A stretch of DNA of 64,000 nt from Arcobacter_B sp049472135 (GTDB lineage: Bacteria > Campylobacterota > Campylobacteria > Campylobacterales > Arcobacteraceae). Of the stretch, positions 51,124 to 59,957 are shown piece by piece. The notes beneath the pieces are model-generated. The model did not search any database, was not told the DNA's origin, and saw only the letters and a list, made by a program, of their open reading frames with translations. Where the stretch lies: positions 1 through 64,000 of the forward strand of contig NZ_JBMOVV010000007.1 of the NCBI RefSeq assembly GCF_049472135.1, written 5' to 3'. Positions within the stretch are counted from its first letter, which is position 1, and each line of letters begins with the position of its first letter. A program made the translations under genes and the position numbers.

Positions 51124-52002
51124 TTATTGTAAAACAAGTTTTTTAAGTGCAGCCATTCTAATAGCAACACCATTTGTAACTTGTTCTAATACTTTATTTC
51201 TAGGGTCTTTTAGCATTTCATCTGAAATATCAACGTTTCTATTTACAGGCCCTGGATGTAATAATAAAATATCTCTATCACCCATCACTTCACTTGTAAT
51301 ACAAAAATCTTTTGCATATTCATTTAAAGATTCAAAATATACTTGATTGTGTCTTTCTAACTGAGTTCTTAAACTCATGATAATATCTACATTATCAATT
51401 ACGTCATTTAAAGATGTGTAAGTTTTGAAATCATCACCTTCATATCTAAAACACTCAGGAGATACAAAACATACATCTATTCCAAATTTAGGTAATAATC
51501 TTTTGTTTGATCCAGCAACTCTTGAAGTTCTTACATCACCAACGATAGCAATACTCTTACCATCAGTCTTTCCTTCAAAATGTTCATAAATAGTAAACAT
51601 ATCTAATAATGCTTGAGTTGGGTGAGCGTGTTTTCCATCACCTGCATTTAAAATAGGACAATCAACAAAATCTTTTAATTTATCAGGAAGTCCACACTCT
51701 GAGTGTCTAATAATAACTGCGTCAGGTTTCATTGCATTTATATTTGCAACTGTATCAAAAATAGTTTCACCTTTTGAAGTTGAAGAAGTTCCAACATCAA
51801 GTGATACTACCTCAGCACCTAATCTTTTAGCTGCTATTTCAAAAGAACTTCTTGTTCTTGTTGAGTTCTCAAAAAATAGAGTAACTATAATCTTACCTTT
51901 TAAAACCTCATTATATTCAAACTTTAAAAATTCTCTTGCGTCGTCAAATAAACTAATAATCTCTTCTTTAGAAAAATCAGAAGTTCTAATCAAATGCTGC
52001 AT
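51124..52002 (-). CDS. pyrB: Aspartate carbamoyltransferase catalytic chain
   Basis: The 292-residue protein contains FFENSTRTRSSFEIAAKRLG (carbamoyl-phosphate loop), the IIRH and HPTQALLDMFTI blocks, GDVRTSRVAGSN and HPGPVNR. First committed step of pyrimidine synthesis. No pyrI regulatory chain is adjacent. Ten bases upstream of pabB, so possibly co-transcribed. Confidence 0.96.
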   Translation of the reverse strand: MQHLIRTSDFSKEEIISLFDDAREFLKFEYNEVLKGKIIVTLFFENSTRTRSSFEIAAKRLGAEVVSLDVGTSSTSKGETIFDTVANINAMKPDAVIIRHSECGLPDKLKDFVDCPILNAGDGKHAHPTQALLDMFTIYEHFEGKTDGKSIAIVGDVRTSRVAGSNKRLLPKFGIDVCFVSPECFRYEGDDFKTYTSLNDVIDNVDIIMSLRTQLERHNQVYFESLNEYAKDFCITSEVMGDRDILLLHPGPVNRNVDISDEMLKDPRNKVLEQVTNGVAIRMAALKKLVLQ

Positions 52003-52142
52003 TTTTTCCCTTTAATTTTAGTTTTTATTGTACCCAAAATGTGTTTAAAGAAAAAATAACTTCAGGAAAAATTGTTGTTAATATATGGTTTAAAATTTTT
52101 AGCTATAATCTCTTTTAATTTATAAAGTATTTAGGAAAAGAA

Positions 52143-53327
52143 ATGTTAGAACAGTTAGATAAAGATTATGTACTTCAAACATATGCAAGAAACTATGTAA
52201 ACTTCAAAAAAGGTATTAATGCAACTTTATTTGATGAGAATGATAAAGATTATATAGATTTCACATCAGGAATTGGAGTAGTTTCTGTAGGTCATGGAAA
52301 TAAAGAAGTAGCAGATGCTATTTATGAGCAAGTAAGTAGAATTACTCATATTTCAAATCTTTATGCTATTGAACCACAAGCAAAGCTAGGTGAAAAAATT
52401 GCAAAATTATCAGGTATGGATGTTGCAACATTCTTTGCAAATAGTGGTGCTGAAGCAAATGAAGGTGCTATTAAACTTGCTAGAAAATATGGTGAAACTA
52501 AATTTCAAAATAAAAGATTTAAAGTAATTACATTAGAACACTCTTTCCATGGAAGAACTATTACTACTGTAAAAGCAACAGGTCAAAGCTCAATGCATTC
52601 ACCAAACTTTGCTCCTTATCCAGATGGTTTCTCATTTAACAATAAAATTGAAGATATTTATAACTCTATTGATGAAGAAACAGTAGCTGTTATGATTGAA
52701 CTTGTTCAAGGTGAAGGTGGAGTTCAACCTTTTGATAAAGAAGAGATTCAAAAATTAGCAAAATATTTAAAGCAAAAAGATATTTTATTAATCATTGATG
52801 AAGTTCAAACAGGTGCATTTAGAACTGGTGAGTTTTTAGCTACAAATCTTTATGAAATCCAACCTGACATTATTACAATGGCAAAAGGTTTAGGTGGTGG
52901 TGTACCAATTGGTGCTGTTATTACTACTCATAAAGATTTATTTACTTATGGTGACCATGGTTCTACTTTTGGAGGAAACTATTTAAGTACTGCTGCTGCT
53001 TTAAAAGTATTAGATATTTTAGATAACTTTAAAGATAGTGGAAAACTTGATGAAACAATTATTTATTTCCAAGATAGATTAAACAAAGTTTATGAAGCTA
53101 ATAAAGAGATATTTACAGGAAGTGTTGGACTAGGACTTATGAGAGGCCTTAGAGTAAAAGATGCAGATACTCTAGCTTCTATTATCAAAGAATCATTTAA
53201 TGAAGGTTTATTAGTTTTAAGAGCTGGTAAAAACACACTTAGAATGTTACCTGTTTTAACTATCTCAAAAGAAGAAATAGATGAAGGGTTCAAAAGGCTT
53301 GAAAATGCACTTTCTAAAATCAAATAA
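52143..53327 (+). CDS. argD: Acetylornithine aminotransferase
   Basis: The 394-residue class III aminotransferase has FTSGIGVVSVGH, FANSGAEANEGAIKLARK, LEHSFHGRT, IIDEVQTGAFRTGEF and the PLP lysine in ITMAKGLGGGVPIGA. It acts in arginine synthesis. An AGGAAAAG site precedes the ATG. Its last 23 bases overlap the next gene. Confidence 0.94.
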   Translation: MLEQLDKDYVLQTYARNYVNFKKGINATLFDENDKDYIDFTSGIGVVSVGHGNKEVADAIYEQVSRITHISNLYAIEPQAKLGEKIAKLSGMDVATFFANSGAEANEGAIKLARKYGETKFQNKRFKVITLEHSFHGRTITTVKATGQSSMHSPNFAPYPDGFSFNNKIEDIYNSIDEETVAVMIELVQGEGGVQPFDKEEIQKLAKYLKQKDILLIIDEVQTGAFRTGEFLATNLYEIQPDIITMAKGLGGGVPIGAVITTHKDLFTYGDHGSTFGGNYLSTAAALKVLDILDNFKDSGKLDETIIYFQDRLNKVYEANKEIFTGSVGLGLMRGLRVKDADTLASIIKESFNEGLLVLRAGKNTLRMLPVLTISKEEIDEGFKRLENALSKIK

Positions 53328-54495
53328 AATTAAACTACTTTTATGTAGTTTAATTAGTGTAAACCTTTTTGCAAACAGTAATTTTGATGATAATATATTA
53401 TCAGAGAGTAGAAAAAAGAGTTTTGATTTAGAAAAAGAACAAGCAACACAAGATAGTTCAAAACTTAAAAAAGATTGGATAAACCCTATAACTTTACAAT
53501 TTAAAAAGAATTTAGGGGATGATTATAAAGGTGAGACATCACTGATTTCTATTAATCAACCAATCTTTCAAAGTGGGGGAATTTATCAAGCTATAAAATA
53601 TGCTAACTCAACATATAAATATGCAAATCTAGAAATAGAACAACAAAAAAAACTTTTAATAAAAGATGCTTTAAACCTTCTATTTCAAATAAATAAAATT
53701 GATTTAAATATTCAAAAAACACAACTTTCTTTAGCCAATGCAAAGATTGATGTTCAAAGAAAAAAAGAGCAAGTTTTAAATGGCTTTTTAGATAGTTCAT
53801 TTTTAGATAATGCTTTACTTACATTAAATAGTTCAAAACATACATTAGTTGATTTAAAGTATCAAAAACAAGAGCTTATTAATAGTTTTGAAAATATTGC
53901 TTCGGGGAAATACACAGATTTTGAACTTCCAAAGTTTGAACTTATTTCAAAAAAAGAGTTTATAGATAAGAATATTGAACTAAAAAAAGCAGAAGCAGTA
54001 ATTCAAAAAGATAAAAACTATTCACATATGACTATGGCTAGATATTTACCAAGTGTAAATGTATACTATAACTATTCTAAAACACACTACTCTGATGGAA
54101 AACCAAATGTTGGACAAACAAATGACCAAACATACGGATTATCTGTTACTATGCCTTTAGATTCAAGAGCATTAAATGATATAGAAAGTAAAAGAATAGA
54201 GTATCTAAAATCTAAACTAAATCTAAAAAATAAGATTGATGATGAAAAAAGTTTTTTTAAAACAAAACTTGATAAACTTAGTATGCTAGATGATAGATTA
54301 AAGATTACTAGTGAAGATTTAAGCCTATATAACTCTATTTTAGAGATTATAAAAGAAGAAAAAGAAGCTGAAATCAAAACTCAAAGTGACTTTGATACAC
54401 TTAAAAACTCTAGGGATATTAAACTTTTAGATGCTAAAATCTATAAAATTGATAAACAAATAATTTTACTGGAGCTATACTCTAAAGTTTACTAA
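53305..54495 (+). CDS. TolC-family outer-membrane protein
   Basis: About 396 residues with a signal peptide (MHFLKSNKIKLLLCSLISVNLFA). Long amphipathic helices (KLLIKDALNLLFQINKIDLNIQK; LNLKNKIDDEKSFFKTKLDKL) alternate with short beta segments (PITLQFKKNLG, PSVNVYYNYSKTHY, QTYGLSVTMPLD), the TolC pattern. The start at 53305 gives the signal peptide directly and is preferred over 53281. Only the outer-membrane component is here; no pump genes adjoin. It overlaps argD by 23 bases and lies 14 bases before a sensor kinase gene. Confidence 0.75.
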   Translation: MHFLKSNKIKLLLCSLISVNLFANSNFDDNILSESRKKSFDLEKEQATQDSSKLKKDWINPITLQFKKNLGDDYKGETSLISINQPIFQSGGIYQAIKYANSTYKYANLEIEQQKKLLIKDALNLLFQINKIDLNIQKTQLSLANAKIDVQRKKEQVLNGFLDSSFLDNALLTLNSSKHTLVDLKYQKQELINSFENIASGKYTDFELPKFELISKKEFIDKNIELKKAEAVIQKDKNYSHMTMARYLPSVNVYYNYSKTHYSDGKPNVGQTNDQTYGLSVTMPLDSRALNDIESKRIEYLKSKLNLKNKIDDEKSFFKTKLDKLSMLDDRLKITSEDLSLYNSILEIIKEEKEAEIKTQSDFDTLKNSRDIKLLDAKIYKIDKQIILLELYSKVY

Positions 54496-54509
54496 AATAA
54501 AGGAAGTTT

Positions 54510-56465
54510 ATGAGAAAAATAAACAATATCACTTATTGGATCATAATACTTCCTATCATTGCTGTTTTATTAACTTCTACCATTTTAACTTATGAATTTA
54601 TCTCTTATGAAAATAAAGAGTTTCAAGAGGAGATAGAACATACTCAAAAAAGACATATTGAAGAAATAAAAGAAAGAATTAAAAATAGAGTTAATAGAAC
54701 TATAAAATTAATCGAAACACAATCAAAACTACAAACTCTTGAAGAAAAAAACAATATAAAAAATATCGTTAATATTGGATATAAAACTATTAAACAAATC
54801 TATTTACAAAATGAGTCTTTAACTAAAGAAGAGATTTTAGAAAAAGTAGTAAAAAGCTTAGATCCTCAACGATTCTATTCAAATGCAAGTGGATACTACT
54901 TTATTATAGATTTAAATGATAAAGTAATAATGCAGCCTCAAACTCCTTCTCATGTGGGATTAACTCTATCTGATTTACAGGATAAAGAAGGAAAATATTT
55001 TATACAAGAGTTTAATAAAATAGTAAAAGAAAAAAAAGAAGGTTTTACAACTTGGTATTGGGATAAACCACATACAAATAAAATATCTAAAAAACTTGGT
55101 TATGTAAAACTCTTTGAACCTCTTGGAATTTATATTGGAACAGCAAGATATGTTGAAGATATTGATAAAAAAATTGAACATCAAATATTAAGAATTATTG
55201 ACACTATAAAATATGACAAAAACGAGTATCTATTCGTAATGAACGAAAAAGGAACTACATTATCTCATATAAATAAATCTTTTGTTGGTAAAAAATTAGA
55301 AACATTATCTAGTATAGAACAAAATGTTGTTAAAAATATATTAGAAAAAGGTTCTGTTGAAGGCGGTTCATTTTTAGGATATACTCCAACAAGTCATAAT
55401 GTCTCAAAAGAACTTTCTAAAAAAATATCTTTTGTTAAAAAAGTTCCTAAATTCAACTGGGTAATTGGAACAGGACAATATACTACAAAAATAGAAGAAC
55501 AATTTTTAAAGAAAAAAGCTGATTTAGAAAAAGAAGTAGAAGATGCAAAAAACAAAATCATTGTCATCTCAACAATTATTAGTTTACTTCTAATTGTCAT
55601 TTTAGTTTTTATTGCAAAAAGAATTGACTCGCAATTTAGAAGATATGAAAAAGAGCTAAAAAAGAACAATGAAGAACTAAAAAGTTTAAATGAGTCTTTA
55701 GAAACTAAAGTTAAAGAGCAAGTTTTAAAAATAAGAAAAACAGATGAACTATTAAATCAACAATCAAGATTAGCTTCTATGGGTGAGATGATTGGGAATA
55801 TTGCCCATCAATGGAGACAGCCTTTATCTACTATAAGCACTATTGCTTCAGGCATAAAACTAGAAGATGAATTAAATCTAATGACAAAAGATAAGATGTA
55901 CAAAAATCTTGATTTAATTGTTTCAAACACAAAACATTTATCAGATACAATTGAAGATTTTAGAAACTTCTTTAAAAAAGATAAAACAAAAACAAATTTT
56001 ATATTAAAAAACATAATAGAAAAAGTAATAAACTTAATGTCTGCAAGTTTGAAGAATAAAGATATAAAAATCAAACTTGATATAGATGAAAACATAGAAC
56101 TTTATACACTTGAAAATGAACTAACACAAGCTATTTTAAATATTTTAAATAACTCCAAAGATGCCCTTCTTGAAAAAGAGTTAGCTTGTAAAATTATAAA
56201 AATCAAAGCTTATAAAAAAGAAGAAAAAATATATATTGAAGTTTATGATAATGGTGGGGGAATAAGTGAGAGTATTATTGATAAAATATTTGAGCCTTAT
56301 TTTACTACAAAATTTCAATCACAAGGTACAGGTATTGGATTATATATGACTAGAACAATTATTGTAGGACATATGAAAGGTAAAATCCAAGCTATGAATA
56401 CTAACTTAGAGTGTGATGGAAAAGATTATAAAGCAGCTTTAATTCAAATAGTTATAGATGAGTAA
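54510..56465 (+). CDS. Cache-domain membrane sensor histidine kinase
   Basis: The 651-residue protein has a membrane segment at about 10-30 and a periplasmic part with two Cache-like modules (ASGYYFIIDLNDKVIMQP and NEYLFVMNEKGTTLSHI, each followed by a WYWDKPHTNK- or FNWVIGTGQY-type segment). A second membrane helix at about 348-368 leads into a coiled coil rich in Glu, Lys and Leu. The kinase core has GNIAHQWRQPLSTI, NILNNSKDAL, YDNGGGISESI and GTGIGLYM. No response regulator is adjacent. It belongs to the same H-box subfamily as the LuxQ-like kinase. Confidence 0.88.
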   Translation: MRKINNITYWIIILPIIAVLLTSTILTYEFISYENKEFQEEIEHTQKRHIEEIKERIKNRVNRTIKLIETQSKLQTLEEKNNIKNIVNIGYKTIKQIYLQNESLTKEEILEKVVKSLDPQRFYSNASGYYFIIDLNDKVIMQPQTPSHVGLTLSDLQDKEGKYFIQEFNKIVKEKKEGFTTWYWDKPHTNKISKKLGYVKLFEPLGIYIGTARYVEDIDKKIEHQILRIIDTIKYDKNEYLFVMNEKGTTLSHINKSFVGKKLETLSSIEQNVVKNILEKGSVEGGSFLGYTPTSHNVSKELSKKISFVKKVPKFNWVIGTGQYTTKIEEQFLKKKADLEKEVEDAKNKIIVISTIISLLLIVILVFIAKRIDSQFRRYEKELKKNNEELKSLNESLETKVKEQVLKIRKTDELLNQQSRLASMGEMIGNIAHQWRQPLSTISTIASGIKLEDELNLMTKDKMYKNLDLIVSNTKHLSDTIEDFRNFFKKDKTKTNFILKNIIEKVINLMSASLKNKDIKIKLDIDENIELYTLENELTQAILNILNNSKDALLEKELACKIIKIKAYKKEEKIYIEVYDNGGGISESIIDKIFEPYFTTKFQSQGTGIGLYMTRTIIVGHMKGKIQAMNTNLECDGKDYKAALIQIVIDE

Positions 56466-56488
56466 AAAGAGCAAAGCTCTTTTTACTC
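56460..56488. terminator. Bidirectional terminator, sensor kinase / pyk
   Basis: GAGTAAAAAGAGC (56460-56472) pairs with GCTCTTTTTACTC (56476-56488) around AAA; the stem covers the kinase stop codon and abuts the pyk stop. Confidence 0.9.
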
Positions 56489-57927
56489 TACTTCTTAAAG
56501 TTTAAATAATATTCAATCTCTGATGGAGTTAGAATCTTAATAGTATTTGTACTTCCTGGCATTCCAACTGGATAACCAACAGTTGCTACATAAGTCTCTG
56601 TTTTATCTAAGAAACCTTTAGCATCAAGTTCTTTAAGCATTTTTTGGAACATTTTTGAAGCTTGTGCTTCTTTAATTGTACCAATTGGTTTTACACCCCA
56701 AATTGCTGTTAAAGATGATAATATCTTCTTTTTATGTGTAAAGGCATAAATTGGCGTTCTAGGTCTATATCTTGACATTTTTACAGCAGATTTCCCTGAA
56801 CTTGTTAGAGCTAAAATACCTCTTGCGCCTAAATCATCTGCCAACTTTGTTACCGTTGCTTGAATTACATCAAAGTGATCTAAGTAATCAAGTTTATCTT
56901 GCTTGTCAAAATTATAAATATCTTCTGTCTTTGCAATAATATTAGTCATTGTTTCAACAACATTTATTGGATCTTCACCAACAGCACTCTCTTCACTTAG
57001 CATTACAACATCAGTTCCATCTAATACTGCATTTGCAACATCAGAGATTTCTGCTCTAGTAGCTCTTTCATTATGAGTCATTGATAAAAGCATTTGTGTT
57101 GCTGTAATTACAGGCATACCAACACTATTAGCTTTTTTAATAAGCATTTTTTGAATAGTTGGTACATCATAATATGGTACTTCAATTCCTAAGTCCCCTC
57201 TTGCAACCATTAATCCATCTGATTCTTCAATAATTTCATCTATATTTTCAACTGCATCAAATTTCTCAATTTTTGCTATTAATTTACCTTTATAACCATC
57301 TAAAAGTCTTCTAGCTCTTTTCATGTCTTTTGCATTTTGTACAAAAGAAATAGCAAAGTAATCAACTTGGTTTTCAACACCCCATGCAATATCTTCTTCA
57401 TCTTTTTTAGTAATTACATCAATATCAATTACAGTATTAGGGAAGTTTACACCTTTTCTAGAAGATAAAATACCATGATTCTCAATCTTAGCTTTTACCT
57501 CTTCTCCTGTTTGAATTACTTTTGCTCTAATAGTTCCATCATATAAATAAATATATTCATCAACTTTTACTTTTTCTAATATATCTGGGTAATTAATAGA
57601 TACTACATATTTTTTATCAGCTTCTTTATAACCAATAATCTCTTCTTTTAAAAATGTAATAACATCATCTCTATGTAGTTCAAAAGGTTCTTTTAAATCT
57701 CCAATTCTAACTTTTGGACCTGAGATATCTTGTAAAATACCAACAGTTTTATTTAAGTTTTTCATTGCAGTTCTAATATTATCAATCGTTTCTTTATGAT
57801 ACTCATGACTTCCATGAGAGAAGTTTAATCTAAACATATTTGCACCTGCTTTGATTAATCCTTCAATCACTTCAATACTATGGCTTGATGGCCCTAATGT
57901 TGCCAAAATTTTTGTTCTTTTTTCCAC
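56488..57927 (-). CDS. pyk: Pyruvate kinase
   Basis: The 479-residue protein starts KILATLGPSSHSIEVIEGLIKAGANMFRLNFSHG and has IAKIEKFDAVENIDEII, GLMVARGDLGIEVP and ITATQMLLSM with the ATRAEISDVANAVLDGTD block. Converts PEP and ADP to pyruvate and ATP. Monocistronic, AAGGAGAA site. Confidence 0.96.
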   Translation of the reverse strand: MEKRTKILATLGPSSHSIEVIEGLIKAGANMFRLNFSHGSHEYHKETIDNIRTAMKNLNKTVGILQDISGPKVRIGDLKEPFELHRDDVITFLKEEIIGYKEADKKYVVSINYPDILEKVKVDEYIYLYDGTIRAKVIQTGEEVKAKIENHGILSSRKGVNFPNTVIDIDVITKKDEEDIAWGVENQVDYFAISFVQNAKDMKRARRLLDGYKGKLIAKIEKFDAVENIDEIIEESDGLMVARGDLGIEVPYYDVPTIQKMLIKKANSVGMPVITATQMLLSMTHNERATRAEISDVANAVLDGTDVVMLSEESAVGEDPINVVETMTNIIAKTEDIYNFDKQDKLDYLDHFDVIQATVTKLADDLGARGILALTSSGKSAVKMSRYRPRTPIYAFTHKKKILSSLTAIWGVKPIGTIKEAQASKMFQKMLKELDAKGFLDKTETYVATVGYPVGMPGSTNTIKILTPSEIEYYLNFKK

Positions 57928-58054
57928 AGTTTCTCCTTTTTTTCATCTGGATATTATAGCACAAATATATTACATATTAATTACTATTTTTAACACAATT
58001 ATTTCACACTACTTATGTTAAAATAAGATAGACTAAAAAATAAAAGGTTTTATC

Positions 58055-58783
58055 ATGAAATATTTTAACTTAAAAACTTTTGTATCATCTATTGCTGCTG
58101 TTGCATTACTTTCTGGATGTACATCAGGTTCAACAGGAAACCAAACAATTGACAATAATCAAAGAGCAATCATAGGTACAACAATTGGTGCAATAGCAGG
58201 TATTGCTTTAGGAAATAATGTTGGTGGTGGAAGTAAAAGCAGAAACAAAACAATTGGTGCTTTAGCAGGTGCAGCAATTGGTGGATATATTGGCTATAGA
58301 ATGGATCAACAAGCAAAAGAAGTTGCAGATAGTTTAAATACAACAGTAAATAATGACCCAAATGCTGTTTTAGACCCTAGCCAAGATTTAATTGTATCTC
58401 ATACAGATAGCTATGTTAAAATCATGTTTAGAGATGATATGATGTTTGCTACAAACTCAGCAACCCCAACATCAAGTGCAAATTATAAAATAGCAAAAGT
58501 TAATAGTGTTTTACAAAAATACCCTAATACAATTGTTCAAGTTGTAGGACATACTGATAGTAGAGGAAGTTATGAATACAACAAAACACTTTCTGAAAAA
58601 AGAGCTTCAAATGTAGGAAATACTATTTATAGTTCTGGTATAAAAAATCAGATTTTCTCAAAAGGTTGTTCTTATGATAAACCAGTAGCACCAAATACAA
58701 ATGAAACAAATATGGCATTAAATAGAAGAGTTGAAGTTTATCTTTATGCAAATGCAAATGCTGTAATTGATACTTGTAGATAG
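58055..58783 (+). CDS. OmpA-family lipoprotein with glycine-zipper domain
   Basis: The 242-residue protein has a lipobox (LLSGC, Cys22), a glycine-zipper segment at about 40-90 (IIGTTIGAIAGIALGNNVGGG; TIGALAGAAIGGYIGYRM) and a C-terminal OmpA domain with VVGHTDSRGSYEYNKTLSEKRASNV. It anchors in the outer membrane and binds peptidoglycan. Resembles YiaD-type proteins. An AAAAGG site precedes the ATG. Single gene with its own terminator. Confidence 0.9.
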   Translation: MKYFNLKTFVSSIAAVALLSGCTSGSTGNQTIDNNQRAIIGTTIGAIAGIALGNNVGGGSKSRNKTIGALAGAAIGGYIGYRMDQQAKEVADSLNTTVNNDPNAVLDPSQDLIVSHTDSYVKIMFRDDMMFATNSATPTSSANYKIAKVNSVLQKYPNTIVQVVGHTDSRGSYEYNKTLSEKRASNVGNTIYSSGIKNQIFSKGCSYDKPVAPNTNETNMALNRRVEVYLYANANAVIDTCR

Positions 58784-58806
58784 AAGATTTTCTCTTCTAT
58801 TTACAA
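58780..58806 (+). terminator. Terminator after the OmpA lipoprotein gene
   Basis: ATAGAAGA pairs with TCTTCTAT around TTTTC, then TTTA. Confidence 0.6.
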
Positions 58807-58834
58807 TAATTTCTTCTTCAAATAAACTTTTAGA

Positions 58835-58840
58835 TACAAT
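58835..58840 (+). promoter_or_regulatory. TACAAT element six bases before the MidA-like ATG
   Basis: TACAAT, TGCTCC, then ATG at 58847, with no ribosome site; a leaderless start is possible. Confidence 0.35.
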
Positions 58841-58846
58841 TGCTCC

Positions 58847-59854
58847 ATGATAAGATTTAATGATTATTTTAATGATTGGCTATATGGAAATGATGGCTAT
58901 TACTCAAACTATAAAGAGATAGGAAAAGAAGGTGACTTTTTCACATCTGTTTCTACAAGCTGTTTTTTTGGTGGTTCTATTGCAAAAAAATTAATTGATT
59001 CAATTGAGAAAAATGTAGTTCCTAAAAATACAACCTTACTTGAAATAGGTGCTCACCATGGATACTTGCTTGCAGATATAATTCAGTTTATTTATACTTT
59101 AAAACCTGAACTTTTAGATAGTTTAAACTTTGCTATAGTTGAAAGATTTGAGAATCTTCAAATACAACAAAAAAACTATATAGAAGAATCATTTGGAGAT
59201 AAAATAAATCTAAAACATTACAATGATATAAGTGAAGTAAAACTTGATAATGCATTTATAGTTGCAAATGAGATTTTTGATGCTTTTGCCTGTGATTTAG
59301 TATATACAAATAAAGATGGTGTTTTACAAAATGCTTATGTAAATGAACATAAAATTGAATTCAAAGATTGTGAAGATACAAAACTAATTGAGCACTGTAA
59401 AAAATATAGTATTGAAAAAGGTGAAGTTTGTTTAGACTATGAAGAGTTTGTAAAAATATTATGTAACAATATAAACTCTTTTGAATTCGTAACATTTGAT
59501 TATGGAGACAGATATCCAAGAAATGATTTTTCTGCAAGAGTCTATAAAAAGCATAATGTCTATCCTATTTTTGATGAGGAAATAGACTTAAAAAAATTAT
59601 TTAAAAAAAGTGACATCACTTATGATGTACATTTTAACTATCTAAAAGAGCTTTTTGAAGAACAAAATGTAAAAAGTGCAAAGTTTAGCACTCAACTTAA
59701 ATCACTAGTTGATTTTGGTATATTAGATTTACTTGAAATACTTAAGATAAATGTTGATGAAAACACTTATCTAAGAGAAACACAAAAAGTAAAAATGTTA
59801 CTAGAACCAACAGGAATGGGTGATAGATTTAAGACATTAAATATAATAAAATAG
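58847..59854 (+). CDS. MidA/NDUFAF7-family SAM-dependent methyltransferase
   Basis: The 335-residue protein has the family N-terminus (YYSNYKEIGKEGDFFTSVSTS), a SAM loop LLEIGAHHGYLLADII, IVANEIFDAFACDLVY and FVTFDYGDRY. In mitochondria NDUFAF7 methylates an arginine of a complex I subunit; the bacterial target is not proven. No nuo genes are here. Convergent transcription is absent; it ends in a 13-bp hairpin. Confidence 0.82.
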   Translation: MIRFNDYFNDWLYGNDGYYSNYKEIGKEGDFFTSVSTSCFFGGSIAKKLIDSIEKNVVPKNTTLLEIGAHHGYLLADIIQFIYTLKPELLDSLNFAIVERFENLQIQQKNYIEESFGDKINLKHYNDISEVKLDNAFIVANEIFDAFACDLVYTNKDGVLQNAYVNEHKIEFKDCEDTKLIEHCKKYSIEKGEVCLDYEEFVKILCNNINSFEFVTFDYGDRYPRNDFSARVYKKHNVYPIFDEEIDLKKLFKKSDITYDVHFNYLKELFEEQNVKSAKFSTQLKSLVDFGILDLLEILKINVDENTYLRETQKVKMLLEPTGMGDRFKTLNIIK

Positions 59855-59874
59855 ATTATATTCTATTTTATTAT
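59843..59874 (+). terminator. Hairpin after the MidA-like gene
   Basis: ATAATAAAATAGA pairs with TCTATTTTATTAT around TTATAT, overlapping the stop codon. All-AT lower stem. Confidence 0.65.
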
Positions 59875-59946
59875 GTCAATTAGTTACAATTTTTATTCGT
59901 TGATACTTTTTTTCACATATTTTAAATCTTGTAAATTATAATTTGT

Positions 59947-59952
59947 TATAAT
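59947..59952 (+). promoter_or_regulatory. TATAAT five bases before the FIST kinase ATG
   Basis: TGT-TATAAT, TTCGT, then ATG at 59958; a second TATAAT is at 59937-59942. Neither leaves room for a ribosome site. Confidence 0.45.
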
Positions 59953-59957
59953 TTCGT

